Assembly: GCF_900086705.1 (NCBI RefSeq)
Contig: NZ_LT575483.1
Coordinates: 1,445,534 to 1,509,533, forward strand
Direction: 5' to 3'
Length of the DNA: 64,000 bases
DNA from: Massilibacillus massiliensis
GTDB lineage: Bacteria; Bacillota; Negativicutes; FLKF01
Position numbers and translations under genes: made by a program. The notes beneath the pieces were generated by a model. It was not told the DNA's origin and made no database searches. It was given only the letters and a program-made list of their open reading frames with translations. The number at the start of each line of letters is the position of its first letter. Position 1 is the stretch's first letter. This document shows positions 25,536-34,231 of this stretch, one piece after another.

Positions 25536-26606
25536 CTATAAATTTTTATAAAGAGTCAAAATATTTTCGATCATCTTATCCCTTGAAAATAATTTTTCAA
25601 CTCGCTTACGCCCTTGTTCGCCCATAGAGCTACATAAAACCTTGTCTTTTTCCAAACTCGCTAATTTTTCATAAAAGCAATTGATAGCATCTTTCTCCAC
25701 CAAATATCCAGAATGCTCATTGTCGATAACTTCCGGTGTCCCGCCAACAGCATAAGCAATCACGGGTTTTTCCATAGCCATTGCTTCTGCAATCACCAAG
25801 CCAAAGGTCTCAAATTTCGATGGTAAAACAACTACATCGACCCCATCAAGCACTTCTTCTACATTCACAATATGCCCCAGCACATGCACACGACTCCTCA
25901 AATTATGCTTCCATATCTGATACTGCAGACTCCACTTTCCTTTTCCTTTCCCAATAACCATAAGATGCCAATTCTTTGCATCCGCATAATTTTGTAGCAC
26001 CTGTAATATGTCCGCATGACCTTTATTATGTAAATTTTTTATGCGTGAAACAATTGCAACCGTAAATGCATCTTGTGGAATTCCGATATTCTCCCGAATC
26101 AATCGTACCTTCTCGGAATTAGGTTTAAACCTGTTCAAATCAATCCCGCTATAAATCGTCACCAGTTTTTCTGGTGTAAAACCTTTTTCAATTGCGTACG
26201 CACGCACAAATTCGCTTACACAAATAATCCGATCACACTCATTCAGTGTCATCTCTTTCGCATTATGACCAAACACACCATGCGCTGTATATATAGTTGG
26301 TATGTGCAGTTTTTTCTTCACCCTTACAGCAACAATACCGGCAGCGGAAGAATTTGCGTGAATAATATCTATTTGATATCTTTTGACGATCTTTTCTATC
26401 AAATACGCTGCTAAAGAGGCATTTGCTCTAATAGGAACATAACAATGCTTGATCCCTTTATTCACAAGTTGCTCCGCTAGCAGACCGCCACCTGATGCTA
26501 CAACTACATTCCATCCAGACTCTTTTAAACCTAACGCAACCGTAGCGACATAAGTTTCCGCACCACCGATATTCATCCTCGGCACTATCAGCAATATATT
26601 TTTCAT
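25536..26606 (-). CDS. Glycosyltransferase family 4
   Basis: The 356-residue GT-B enzyme has NIGGAETYVATVALGL near the N-terminus, TAHGVFGHNAKEM and IICVSEFVRAYA in the middle, VAIVSRIKNLHNKGHADIL, and the donor site LPSKFETFGLVIAEAMAMEKPVIAYAVGGTPEVI with the family E-x7-E. It probably adds a hexose to inner core. It is 38 bases downstream of a heptosyltransferase gene in the heptose operon. Confidence 0.9.
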   Translation of the reverse strand: MKNILLIVPRMNIGGAETYVATVALGLKESGWNVVVASGGGLLAEQLVNKGIKHCYVPIRANASLAAYLIEKIVKRYQIDIIHANSSAAGIVAVRVKKKLHIPTIYTAHGVFGHNAKEMTLNECDRIICVSEFVRAYAIEKGFTPEKLVTIYSGIDLNRFKPNSEKVRLIRENIGIPQDAFTVAIVSRIKNLHNKGHADILQVLQNYADAKNWHLMVIGKGKGKWSLQYQIWKHNLRSRVHVLGHIVNVEEVLDGVDVVVLPSKFETFGLVIAEAMAMEKPVIAYAVGGTPEVIDNEHSGYLVEKDAINCFYEKLASLEKDKVLCSSMGEQGRKRVEKLFSRDKMIENILTLYKNL

Positions 26607-26644
26607 ATCAAATCACCTTCTTTTAAAAAGAACTGCAAACAAGA

Positions 26645-27667
26645 TTACAAAAGTGACTGCAACTTTTCAATGACGGGTTCCAATTTTATATCATCCAGGC
26701 AATCAAATTTGAATTTGCACTGCCGCTTCCAACAGTGTTTACAAGGTCTTTCGATCTCAATTACATTTTGCGCTTGTTCATATGGTCCATTCCGATTCGC
26801 ATCCGTTGGTCCCATCAGCATTACTACCGGTTTACCAATCCCTGCTGCTAAATGCACTGTTCCCGTATCTCCACCAACTACAGCCTTAGATTTCTGCATA
26901 ATATACGCTAACTGTTTCAGTGTTGTCTTCCCCACTAAATCGACTGGTGGTATTTCAGACTCCGCAGTAATTTCATCCACCAATCTACGATCAACAACAC
27001 CGCCACCGATCACCACAGGAATGAAATGATTTGCATACAAAAAATCCACAAGTTTCGCATATAACGCAGTTGACCAACGCTTATTCGGCCAATTTGCACC
27101 TACCGCTAAAACAATATAATCTTGATTTATGTCTGCACCAGACTGCTGCATAATTTGTTTCGCAATATCCGCTTCTTTTTCCGTTACCGTGAGCGGAAAC
27201 ACGACCTTTTCCACTTTACACCCCAAAGCCCTGACTACATCTAAATATCGTTCAACAATATGTCCATTTTGATTGATCCCACAGATTGGTCTGCTAACGA
27301 AATGGCTAAACTCCCGCATATTACAGCAACCTAATTTTACAGTCGCACCACTTAAATAAGTAATGATTGCGCTTTTCCCTAACCCCTGCAAATCAAGTGC
27401 AGCATCATAGTTTACTTTTCTCAATTCTTTATAAAATCCGGGTAAATTTTTTATAAAGCCATCCACGGATTTAAATTTCTTCTTTTCAAAGAGTAAAATA
27501 CGGTCAACACAGGGGTTATTTACCAATAAATCATACGCTGGCGGCTCAACAACCCAAGTGATGTTTGCCTCTGGAAAACTTTCTTTTAGTGCATAAGAAA
27601 CCGGCAATGCATGAATCACATCACCTATAGCACTTAATTTTACAATCAAAATATTTTGTATTAACAT
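26645..27667 (-). CDS. LPS heptosyltransferase (GT9, WaaC/WaaF-like)
   Basis: The protein has 340 residues from MLIQNILIVKLSAIGDVIHALPVSYALK. VLAVGANWPNKRWS is the phosphate/heptose binding strand, VVGGDTGTVHLAAGIGKPVVMLMGPTDANRNGPY is the GT9 donor loop, and a C-terminal cysteine cluster (CKHCWKRQCKFKFDC) resembles that of heptosyltransferases. It transfers ADP-heptose to Kdo or heptose. The start is ATG 27667; the frame runs 21 codons further upstream, but that part crosses the inverted repeat at 27700-27762. It follows hldA and hldC, which make the donor precursor. Confidence 0.9.
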   Translation of the reverse strand: MLIQNILIVKLSAIGDVIHALPVSYALKESFPEANITWVVEPPAYDLLVNNPCVDRILLFEKKKFKSVDGFIKNLPGFYKELRKVNYDAALDLQGLGKSAIITYLSGATVKLGCCNMREFSHFVSRPICGINQNGHIVERYLDVVRALGCKVEKVVFPLTVTEKEADIAKQIMQQSGADINQDYIVLAVGANWPNKRWSTALYAKLVDFLYANHFIPVVIGGGVVDRRLVDEITAESEIPPVDLVGKTTLKQLAYIMQKSKAVVGGDTGTVHLAAGIGKPVVMLMGPTDANRNGPYEQAQNVIEIERPCKHCWKRQCKFKFDCLDDIKLEPVIEKLQSLL

Positions 27668-27699
27668 AATTATGTCAACCTCATTCTGAAAATAATGAT

Positions 27700-27762
27700 A
27701 ACCACAAATTCTCAAAACGAAACAACGCATTTTTTAATTGCTTCGTTTTGATTATTGTGGTT
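27700..27762 (-). terminator. Long imperfect inverted repeat after hldC
   Basis: About 25-base arms beginning AACCACAA pair with few mismatches around a 12-base T-rich loop, just past the hldC stop. It can act as an attenuator between hldC and the heptosyltransferase. A shorter hairpin with the same AACCACAA ends lies at 30859-30901. Confidence 0.6.
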
Positions 27763-27778
27763 AATCTTATGGATACCC

Positions 27779-28246
27779 TTATTCTACACTTTTTATTTTG
27801 TTAATAATATTGGTTGACGAACGTCCTGCTACCAGCGGAACAAATTCAATTTTTCCACCATAGTGCTGCACGATTTCCGCTTCCGGTAATGTTTCCACCG
27901 TATAGTCGCCGCCTTTAACATAAATATCAGGACGAATTTTAGCGATTAATTTTTCGGCAGTCTTATCACCAAAAATAACAACACAATCCACAACTCTAAG
28001 TGCACCTAAAACTTCCGCACGGTCTATTTCATGATTGATGGGTCTGGATTCTCCCTTAAGTGACCGTACAGAAGCATCACTATTTAACCCAATTACCAAG
28101 CAATCTCCAAGTTCTTTCGCGCGTTCTAAATATCTGACATGTCCAGCATGCAGAATATCAAAACAGCCATTGGTAAATACGATTTTTTTCCGCTCTGCAC
28201 GTAGTTTTTCACACCAAAGTTCAATATCGTTTTCAGTTATGAACAT
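27779..28246 (-). CDS. hldC: D-beta-D-heptose 1-phosphate adenylyltransferase
   Basis: The 155-residue protein has the nucleotidyltransferase signature VFTNGCFDILHAGHVRYLERAKELGD (about 20-45, with HxGH) and a late GRSSTNIINKI. It forms ADP-heptose from heptose-1-phosphate, and equals the C-terminal domain of fused HldE. Here it is a separate gene, two bases after the kinase gene hldA, as in split-HldE bacteria. Confidence 0.93.
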   Translation of the reverse strand: MFITENDIELWCEKLRAERKKIVFTNGCFDILHAGHVRYLERAKELGDCLVIGLNSDASVRSLKGESRPINHEIDRAEVLGALRVVDCVVIFGDKTAEKLIAKIRPDIYVKGGDYTVETLPEAEIVQHYGGKIEFVPLVAGRSSTNIINKIKSVE

Positions 28247-28248
28247 TC

Positions 28249-29241
28249 CTATACTTCCCCAATCACATTTTTTAATTCAGCTGCACTTACAGTGGCAGTA
28301 CCAAGTTTGCGTACTGCAATTCCAGCGGCAATATTAGAAATTTCTGCAGCGAGTACAGGCTCTATACCGGCAGCAAGCGCAAGCAACATGGCTGCTACAC
28401 ATGTATCGCCGGCACCGCTCACATCAAAAACTTCGCTAAGATTGGATACAGGAATATGATGCACTGCACCACTTGCTTCAAATAAGGTCATACCTTGATC
28501 GCCACGCGTTATCAGAATACCTTTTGCCTGCATTTTTTCTAATAAAATGGCCCCTGCTTTCAGCAATAATTCTTCATTTTCGATCGCAAAACCTACATTA
28601 GCTGAAGCTTCGGCATCATTTTGTTTTACATAATCTACACCAGTGAAACTTAAAATATTATACCTAGAATCGACTATGCATGGTATATGATGCTGTTTAC
28701 AGTAACAAATAATTCGTTTTTTAATATCCTCTGTCAAAGTTCCGCTGCCATAGTCACTCATCACGACACCATCGATATTTTTTAGCGTTGACTCTAAAAA
28801 ACTCATTAATTTATCTTCTACTACAGAACTCATAGACGTTTTTGGCTCATTATCTATTCGTACGATTTGCTGACTAACAGTGGCCGCACCACCAGCTATA
28901 ATTCTTGTCTTTGTTATCGTTGCCCAATCTTCTAATTGAAGAAGACCTTCAATGTGAATGTCCTTTTCACTGAAGATTTGCCTGAGACCAGTACCAGCCT
29001 GATCATTGCCTACTAACCCAACTGCCCAGACATCACCGCCTAAAGTCGCCACATTATGCACAACATTGGCTGCACCGCCGGCAACGATCGTTCTCTTTGC
29101 CTGCTCCAAAACTAAGACTGGCGCTTCACGAGAAATACGGGAAATCATCCCATGCAAATAGACATCAGCAACCATGTCTCCAATCACCAAGATTTTTTTA
29201 CCTTGAATTTGATGGATTACATCTACTAAATCGCTCTTCAC
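28249..29241 (-). CDS. hldA: D-beta-D-heptose 7-phosphate kinase
   Basis: It is a PfkB/ribokinase-fold kinase of about 330 residues: KILVIGDMVADVYLHG, GGAANVVHNVATLGGDVW, KQNDAEA, and the catalytic FDVSGAGDTCVAAMLLA. It phosphorylates heptose-7-phosphate at C1, and equals the N-terminal domain of HldE. I choose GTG 29241 as start because AAGGAGG lies five bases upstream; the earlier ATG at 29259 places this ribosome site inside the gene and overlaps the lptD-like stop. It is directly followed by hldC. Confidence 0.92.
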   Translation of the reverse strand: MKSDLVDVIHQIQGKKILVIGDMVADVYLHGMISRISREAPVLVLEQAKRTIVAGGAANVVHNVATLGGDVWAVGLVGNDQAGTGLRQIFSEKDIHIEGLLQLEDWATITKTRIIAGGAATVSQQIVRIDNEPKTSMSSVVEDKLMSFLESTLKNIDGVVMSDYGSGTLTEDIKKRIICYCKQHHIPCIVDSRYNILSFTGVDYVKQNDAEASANVGFAIENEELLLKAGAILLEKMQAKGILITRGDQGMTLFEASGAVHHIPVSNLSEVFDVSGAGDTCVAAMLLALAAGIEPVLAAEISNIAAGIAVRKLGTATVSAAELKNVIGEV

Positions 29242-29252
29242 ATTATCCTCCT

Positions 29253-30719
29253 TTACCAATGCGCTACATCGAACTTCACTTTGATTTTATCATCTTTTTC
29301 CTGATAATCTTTATGATATGTTAACGTCATATCCCAGCAATGTAAATTATGCTGCCAAGAATAATACATATCTGCAACGCTTCCATTTGCTAAATCAAAA
29401 CTTTGTGAAATTGAAATCGAATTTTTATCGTCAAACCGGTAACTAATACCACTAGCAAGTTCTTGACCAACATCTGAGTTATCATAGTTAAATAATGAAG
29501 TTTGACTATTGTTCTTCGTATAATGGTATCCTGTATAAACATTGATTCTATCATTTACTTTTTTGTATAAAGTCGCATCATATTTCATTGTATTGATTTG
29601 CGAACCATCATAAGATTCCTTTACAATTTCATACCCTGTACCAAGTGATAAAGTAAATGTCTTACTCAAATGAATCGGATCACGGCTAAAATATAGTGTA
29701 TAATCTTGGTGCCAACTTGATTTATCGCCATCACGCCACTTACCATATACTGCATCAAAGTCGTATTTCCAAGGTCCACCCGCAATACGTTTCGTGGCAT
29801 ATTTAAATTCTAGTTCTGGTTCTTTTTTCATCCAATCATCATCATCATCCAAATAATCTCCCGCTCTTAGCGTGAGCGTATAATTTGGATCATATTTTGT
29901 AATTTCGTAGTCATTTTTAAAATCATGCTTACTGTAATAGCCAATATTAGCTTCCGCTATAATCGTATCTGCTAATGGATATTGGAAATTTTGAGTGACA
30001 TAAACACCATTATCACTATTGTAACCAATTCTAGGAAAAGCGCTCTTTTGTTTGTTCTTACCAATTTTAGTTTCATAACGTGGCGTTGAATAGATAATTT
30101 TATCCTTAATTAAGAATTGTGCATCGTAGGCGACCATTTTATCATCCGGCCAAATTTCTATTTTTTTTGCCCGCATATGATAATCCGGTTTTTTTGCCGG
30201 ACATTTTGTTACTGTGCCATTATAAATAATATATTCATCTGGCAAAAATTCAATGTGTTTTGCAGTAACATGTTTTTCATAATCAACGATGCCTTTCGCT
30301 TCCCCCATATTACCAACATGATCTTGATAGTTATAGAAAGTAGCATAACCATCTAAGTTCATTCCTGGCTGCATAATCTTCGCTTTGCCATCTATATTGA
30401 CCTCTGTACGTTTCGTATTTCCGCGAATATCATCTGCATAAACCGTTGCCGGATCTTGTTTTATTACCACATTTCCCTTTGCATACACATCGCCAGTTTG
30501 ATTATCAAAAGAAATATCATCTCCCTCTATCGTCACTGGAACAGCTGGTTTTTCAAGGTTTTCTTGATCTTTTTCTACTGTTGCACCCATATCATTTGTT
30601 GTTTCTTCAACATGAACTGGGACATTGTCGTTTGCTTCTGCAGCCTGTCCTACCATATTGGAGCCAAGTATTGTATATAAAGTAATCAAACCACAAAGGA
30701 TCTTATTTTTTCTTGCCAT
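29253..30719 (-). CDS. lptD: Short LptD-like outer-membrane LPS assembly protein
   Basis: The 488-residue protein has a signal peptide (ILCGLITLYTILGSNMVGQA), an acidic linker, and then an OstA/LptA-type domain (ISFDNQTGDVYAKGNVVIKQ, about 70-89; VYADDIRGN). A long beta-rich segment with alternating aromatic residues ends KVKFDVAHW and fits an outer-membrane barrel. LptD takes LPS from LptA and inserts it in the outer membrane. E. coli LptD has 784 residues, so the barrel here is much shorter. No LptE is seen nearby. It overlaps no neighbour once hldA starts at GTG 29241. Confidence 0.8.
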   Translation of the reverse strand: MARKNKILCGLITLYTILGSNMVGQAAEANDNVPVHVEETTNDMGATVEKDQENLEKPAVPVTIEGDDISFDNQTGDVYAKGNVVIKQDPATVYADDIRGNTKRTEVNIDGKAKIMQPGMNLDGYATFYNYQDHVGNMGEAKGIVDYEKHVTAKHIEFLPDEYIIYNGTVTKCPAKKPDYHMRAKKIEIWPDDKMVAYDAQFLIKDKIIYSTPRYETKIGKNKQKSAFPRIGYNSDNGVYVTQNFQYPLADTIIAEANIGYYSKHDFKNDYEITKYDPNYTLTLRAGDYLDDDDDWMKKEPELEFKYATKRIAGGPWKYDFDAVYGKWRDGDKSSWHQDYTLYFSRDPIHLSKTFTLSLGTGYEIVKESYDGSQINTMKYDATLYKKVNDRINVYTGYHYTKNNSQTSLFNYDNSDVGQELASGISYRFDDKNSISISQSFDLANGSVADMYYSWQHNLHCWDMTLTYHKDYQEKDDKIKVKFDVAHW

Positions 30720-30858
30720 ATAGTTCTCCTATTCTAATCCAAGAAAATTTCTTAGCACCTACTATTATCATTTGAAAAAATTAAGAAATAATTCTTAACT
30801 TAGTTTTATTCTACAAATATACCGTATTTCCTGCACTAAATCTATCGGTAATATGTAG

Positions 30859-30901
30859 AAAACCACAAAGATCGCTAAAATCAGCGCGATCTTTGTGGTT
30901 T
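30859..30901 (-). terminator. Terminator of the 309-residue secreted protein gene
   Basis: AAACCACAAAGATCGC pairs with GCGATCTTTGTGGTTT around a 9-10 base loop, 10 bases after the stop codon. Only a short T-run follows on the minus strand. Confidence 0.75.
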
Positions 30902-30911
30902 ATTATACAAC

Positions 30912-31841
30912 TTAATTAAATGTGGTTTGCGATTGCACCCCATGCACGATGTTTTCTTCTTTTGTTTGAATATAGATTTCTGTACCTTCTGGAATATTTA
31001 CCTGTTTACCTTTAACAAAAGCGCCCCCGACAATCCCGATTGGTCCTAAGATTGCCAATCCTGCTACCGTAGCTCCCGCGGCAATCGCCATAGATTCGGT
31101 TTCTTTTTTGGCTTTATCGCCCAAAAAGGTACTTACTTCTGAGCCATCGATTGCAGTAATAGAAGAAAAATCAATATCCACTTTCGCATCACGTCCAAAA
31201 TTTTGTGCTTGTGATACTTTTGTTATTTTACCATTTCCTTCGGCTCCCTTGGCAAACACTAAAACGCCATTCATCACTACATCTTCAGCAACTTGATATG
31301 TAACGATATCCCCAACCCGCGCTGTTTTGCTCTCAATTGGTGTAACCAATTTTATTTTAACCAAAGTATCCGCAGGAATAATTTCGTCCGATACATCTAC
31401 AGACCCATCAGCAAAAGCCAATGCTGCTAAATTACTAATACGATCATTGTATGCGCCTACTTTTGGATTCCCCTCAATTACTGTTTCCAAATGTTCTATT
31501 CTATTTTTCATAGCTGTATTCGTCACACTATGTGTTATCGCCCATTCAATCCCATTTACCTTTGTCAGCATGGATGGATGTCCCGCTGAATTATCCAAAG
31601 CTCCATTATATAAATTATCAACTCTCGAAACGATTGCTCCATCCATGGAAGTACCATATACATCCTTTTCTAACTTCGAGACACGTTCAAGTAATGCTCC
31701 TGTTTGGTCATTGCCATACAAAGTCTTTTCTACTGTAGACATTTTATCCATTACTGTCATCTCTGCTGTCGCCTGGGCTGAAATAATCGTAGTAAACATA
31801 AACATGAATACTAGTGCCATCGCTATCGTTCTACGAAACAT
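30912..31841 (-). CDS. Secreted protein of unknown function
   Basis: The protein has 309 residues: a signal peptide (AMALVFMFMFTTIISAQA), then two or three repeats of the form V-x-KLEKDVYG-x-x-x-x-GA-x-x-x-RV (about 33-80), which look helical. A beta-rich domain from about residue 155 reads VKIKLVTPIESKTARVGD, VLVFAKGAEGNGKIT, and VNIPEGTEIYI. That beta domain resembles a widespread periplasmic domain of unknown role. A Gly/Ala-rich stretch before the end (IAAGATVAGLAILGPIGIVGGAF) could insert in a membrane. It lies between lptD and the porins, so an outer-membrane link is plausible. I cannot assign a function. Confidence 0.75.
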   Translation of the reverse strand: MFRRTIAMALVFMFMFTTIISAQATAEMTVMDKMSTVEKTLYGNDQTGALLERVSKLEKDVYGTSMDGAIVSRVDNLYNGALDNSAGHPSMLTKVNGIEWAITHSVTNTAMKNRIEHLETVIEGNPKVGAYNDRISNLAALAFADGSVDVSDEIIPADTLVKIKLVTPIESKTARVGDIVTYQVAEDVVMNGVLVFAKGAEGNGKITKVSQAQNFGRDAKVDIDFSSITAIDGSEVSTFLGDKAKKETESMAIAAGATVAGLAILGPIGIVGGAFVKGKQVNIPEGTEIYIQTKEENIVHGVQSQTTFN

Positions 31842-31922
31842 ATATTAGAATCCCCCTTAAATTCATATTATTATTGTATAAACTTCTAAATTTATTTACA
31901 AAATCCTGCAATCACAAAAAGA

Positions 31923-31953
31923 AAAGCATGATATCCTAAAAATACCATGCCTT
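31923..31953 (-). terminator. Hairpin after the 145-residue protein gene
   Basis: The GGCATGGTAT / ATATCATGC stem (one mismatch) is followed on the minus strand by CTTTTCTTTTT. Confidence 0.65.
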
Positions 31954-31998
31954 TATTTTATAGATAATTTAAAATATATCGATTGGTTTGCGCGCCTA

Positions 31999-32436
31999 TC
32001 AGATTTTCACATCAATTTGGGCAGATACCCCTACACCTTGTACACGATTAAAGCTGGTTGGATTTTTACTGTCGATTGGAATCAATGCTTTGATTCTGAA
32101 TTTATCGCCGCTGAAATTCCCTTCAATCTGCAATACTGCTTGGGTTTGATCTACGGATGCTTGAGGTCCAGTAATCTGTGCGGCACCAGTATATGTACCA
32201 CTCCCCACGACGATAATTGGTACAACCTTGGTTGCATAATCACTGCTAACAGAATGTTTCGCAGTCAATGTATTGATAAAATTATTTAATGGTTCAGCAA
32301 ACTTGTCCACTAGAATCGCGATACCGCCAACCTTTAAAATACTCCCAAAACTAAATGCTTGGGTCGTTTGTATAGCAATAGTAGAAACAACACTCAAAGC
32401 AACAACTGATGCAATTAAGGTTTTCTTCATACTCAT
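31999..32436 (-). CDS. Small secreted protein of unknown function
   Basis: The protein has 145 residues: MSMKKTLIASVVALSVVSTIAIQTTQA is a signal peptide, followed by a Gly/Ile-rich segment (FGSILKVGGIAILVDKF) and a beta-rich C-terminus (VQGVGVSAQIDVKI). The start is ATG 32436 because AGGAGG lies nine bases upstream; the frame opens 15 codons earlier. It stands alone just downstream of an OmpM gene with terminators on both sides. It is probably periplasmic or outer-membrane associated. No family recognised. Confidence 0.75.
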   Translation of the reverse strand: MSMKKTLIASVVALSVVSTIAIQTTQAFSFGSILKVGGIAILVDKFAEPLNNFINTLTAKHSVSSDYATKVVPIIVVGSGTYTGAAQITGPQASVDQTQAVLQIEGNFSGDKFRIKALIPIDSKNPTSFNRVQGVGVSAQIDVKI

Positions 32437-32555
32437 ATCGAAATACCTCCTAAAAATATATTCATTAATTGTATTCGACACAAGAAGAAAAACCCCTTCT
32501 TATGTAAAGTCGTTCTTAAATCTCACTAAAGTTTTTTTTGCTACTATATACGCAA

Positions 32556-32587
32556 AAAGAGCTTATGCCAATTGGCATAAGCTCTTT
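32556..32587 (-). terminator. Terminator of the first OmpM gene
   Basis: AAAGAGCTTATGCC pairs exactly with GGCATAAGCTCTTT around AATT, with a U-run on the minus strand. Confidence 0.9.
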
Positions 32588-32601
32588 CAAATTGTCTAAG
32601 A

Positions 32602-33897
32602 TTAGAATTGGAATTCGATACGACCGAATACTTTTTCTACATCATTTTCACCATTAATTTTTTCACCATCAAAGTAAACAAGTTTAGCTAAGATGTTTTT
32701 ATCAAGCATGTAATCCACGCCAACTTCTGTACCTTTTTCAGCGAAACCAACACCATCATAAGTTGGAGCAACAGAAGCAAATGAACCGATTTGACGATAT
32801 GCTACCCATGCACCGAAAGAACCTGGTGCATTAGATTCTGCACCTTTATAAGTTAATTGTACACTATATGCGTCTTCATTGTCATCATTTGTACCTTCAG
32901 CTGCATCTAAACTAGATTGTGCATATAAACCACCGAAAGTAAGATTATTGTTAAATTTGTAATCAAAACCTAAATTCCAAATAGAATTGGTATCATCTAC
33001 CCCTTCACCATCTAGGAATCCTACACTATTACGAAGATTGTAATATCCAGCACCTAATGAAAGTTTATTTGTTGCATCATATCCAAATTGGATTGCTGCA
33101 TAATCACTTGTACCATAAAGATTTGCATCCGTATTAGTCAATCTTTTAACTTCATCATTTGCTGAATAATTATCACCATGTAAACGTCCAACAGTTACTA
33201 TAGTTTTTAATGCCTTTCCAAATTGGAATTCAGCACCACTAACTTCAGTATCCATGATTAAACCGCCGTTAGTTAAGTGTTCAGCATCAAATGTGCCGAA
33301 TTTACCTAATTTTGCATTTGCACCAAATAATGGTCCTTCTGCATAGGCTTGCTTAAGTTCTGTATCTCTATCGGAACTATCATTATCTAAATCAGCTTCA
33401 GATTCAAAACGAGCTTTTACTGCCCAATCATCATTTACGGCAGCATTCATGTCTAAACGAATCGTGCCTGTAGCTTCGCTTCCATCGTCATGACTATCAA
33501 TTTCTGTATGCGTACCATCTAAACGTAAGAAACCAGTGAATTTCACGTTGTCAGTTTTCTTTTCAAGCGCTGAAACACGAACACCTAAGTTGTTTAATTC
33601 ATCTGCATATTCTGCAGATAATTTGTCAATTGTAGCTTTGTTTGATGAGCTAACGCCTTCTTTAGCCATAGCTTTTGCTACCATTTGAGCCATTTCATAA
33701 CGCGTAATTTTTGCATCACCACGGAATGTGTTATCGCCATAACCTTCGATTACACCTTCGTGTGCTAATTTAGCAACTGCATCATAAGACCAATGGTCTG
33801 TTGGTACATCGCTAAATGGATTTGCAGCAGCAAATGTTGTGCTTGCTGCACCGATTACGAGTGCTGAAGTGATTGCAGCAACAAGTGTTTTTTTCAT
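32602..33897 (-). CDS. ompM: OmpM-type SLH-domain porin
   Basis: The 431-residue protein has a signal peptide ending TFAAA, then one SLH domain (NPFSDVPTDHWSYDAVAKLAHEGVIEGYGD..., about 26-80). A coiled-coil linker (KATIDKLSAEYADELNNLGVRVSALEKK) precedes a 16-strand-like beta barrel ending in the outer-membrane C-terminal phenylalanine IEFQF. In Negativicutes these proteins form pores, and the SLH domain ties the outer membrane to polyamine-modified peptidoglycan. The N-terminal 125 or so residues are almost identical to those of the upstream paralogue, while the barrels differ. The leader carries the shared motif at 33965-33982. Confidence 0.93.
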   Translation of the reverse strand: MKKTLVAAITSALVIGAASTTFAAANPFSDVPTDHWSYDAVAKLAHEGVIEGYGDNTFRGDAKITRYEMAQMVAKAMAKEGVSSSNKATIDKLSAEYADELNNLGVRVSALEKKTDNVKFTGFLRLDGTHTEIDSHDDGSEATGTIRLDMNAAVNDDWAVKARFESEADLDNDSSDRDTELKQAYAEGPLFGANAKLGKFGTFDAEHLTNGGLIMDTEVSGAEFQFGKALKTIVTVGRLHGDNYSANDEVKRLTNTDANLYGTSDYAAIQFGYDATNKLSLGAGYYNLRNSVGFLDGEGVDDTNSIWNLGFDYKFNNNLTFGGLYAQSSLDAAEGTNDDNEDAYSVQLTYKGAESNAPGSFGAWVAYRQIGSFASVAPTYDGVGFAEKGTEVGVDYMLDKNILAKLVYFDGEKINGENDVEKVFGRIEFQF

Positions 33898-33908
33898 GAG
33901 AAAATCCC

Positions 33909-33949
33909 CCTTAAAATAAATAATATTTTTTTGAGCCTTTACTTTAAGG
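33909..33949 (-). promoter_or_regulatory. Possible ribosome-site-masking hairpin, ompM leader
   Basis: On the mRNA, CCUUAAA (33949-33943) can pair with UUUAAGG (33915-33909), which overlaps the ribosome site UUUUAAGGGGG. The pairing is short but exact. Similar complementarity is seen in the other two porin leaders. Confidence 0.35.
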
Positions 33950-33964
33950 TGAGAACGAATTTTA

Positions 33965-33982
33965 GAGTATCCACGTTTCCTC
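33965..33982 (-). promoter_or_regulatory. Conserved porin leader motif, copy 1
   Basis: GAGGAAACGTGGATACTC in the 5' region, 68 bases before the ompM start. The other two SLH porin genes have it with 16-18 of 18 bases identical. Confidence 0.65.
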
Positions 33983-34024
33983 TTAAACTTTTCTCCCCTA
34001 TTAAGTTCCAGCTCTGTATATAAG

Positions 34025-34046
34025 ATATACTTTAAATAAAGTATAT
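34025..34046. promoter_or_regulatory. 22-bp perfect palindrome upstream of ompM
   Basis: ATATACTTTA-AA-TAAAGTATAT has exact 10-base arms around AA, about 130 bases before the start in the promoter region (33898-34231). Related half-sites (AAAGTGTAT, AGTATA) lie nearby. It looks like an operator for a dimeric regulator. No regulator gene is in the window. Confidence 0.45.
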
Positions 34047-34184
34047 ACTCATATCTAAACTAAAGATAAAGTGTATGTAAAAATCTTAATAAATACTTAA
34101 CCTTTATTTGACAATCACTTTACTTTTAGTATAATACCACTTTTTCTCATGGAAAACAATAGACAAATTTCAAAATTCTCATAA

Positions 34185-34218
34185 AAAAGGACCTTCTGCC
34201 TAAACAGAAAGTCCTTTT
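34185..34218 (-). terminator. Terminator of the second OmpM gene
   Basis: The AAAAGGAC-TTTCTG / CAGAAGGTCCTTTT stem is followed by TTTTTAT on the minus strand, 14 bases after the stop. Confidence 0.88.
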
Positions 34219-34231
34219 ATTATAGTTATTC

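Noticed and set aside
30446-30685. Two plus-strand frames of 74-79 codons opposite lptD
   Set aside because: They are opposite-strand shadows of a well-supported gene; composition is unlike the neighbouring proteins.
31327-31848. Plus-strand 173-codon frame
   Set aside because: It lies fully opposite the 309-residue secreted protein gene, which has a signal peptide and terminator.
32273-32599. Plus-strand 108-codon frame
   Set aside because: It runs antisense through a small secreted-protein gene and a terminator; no ribosome site.
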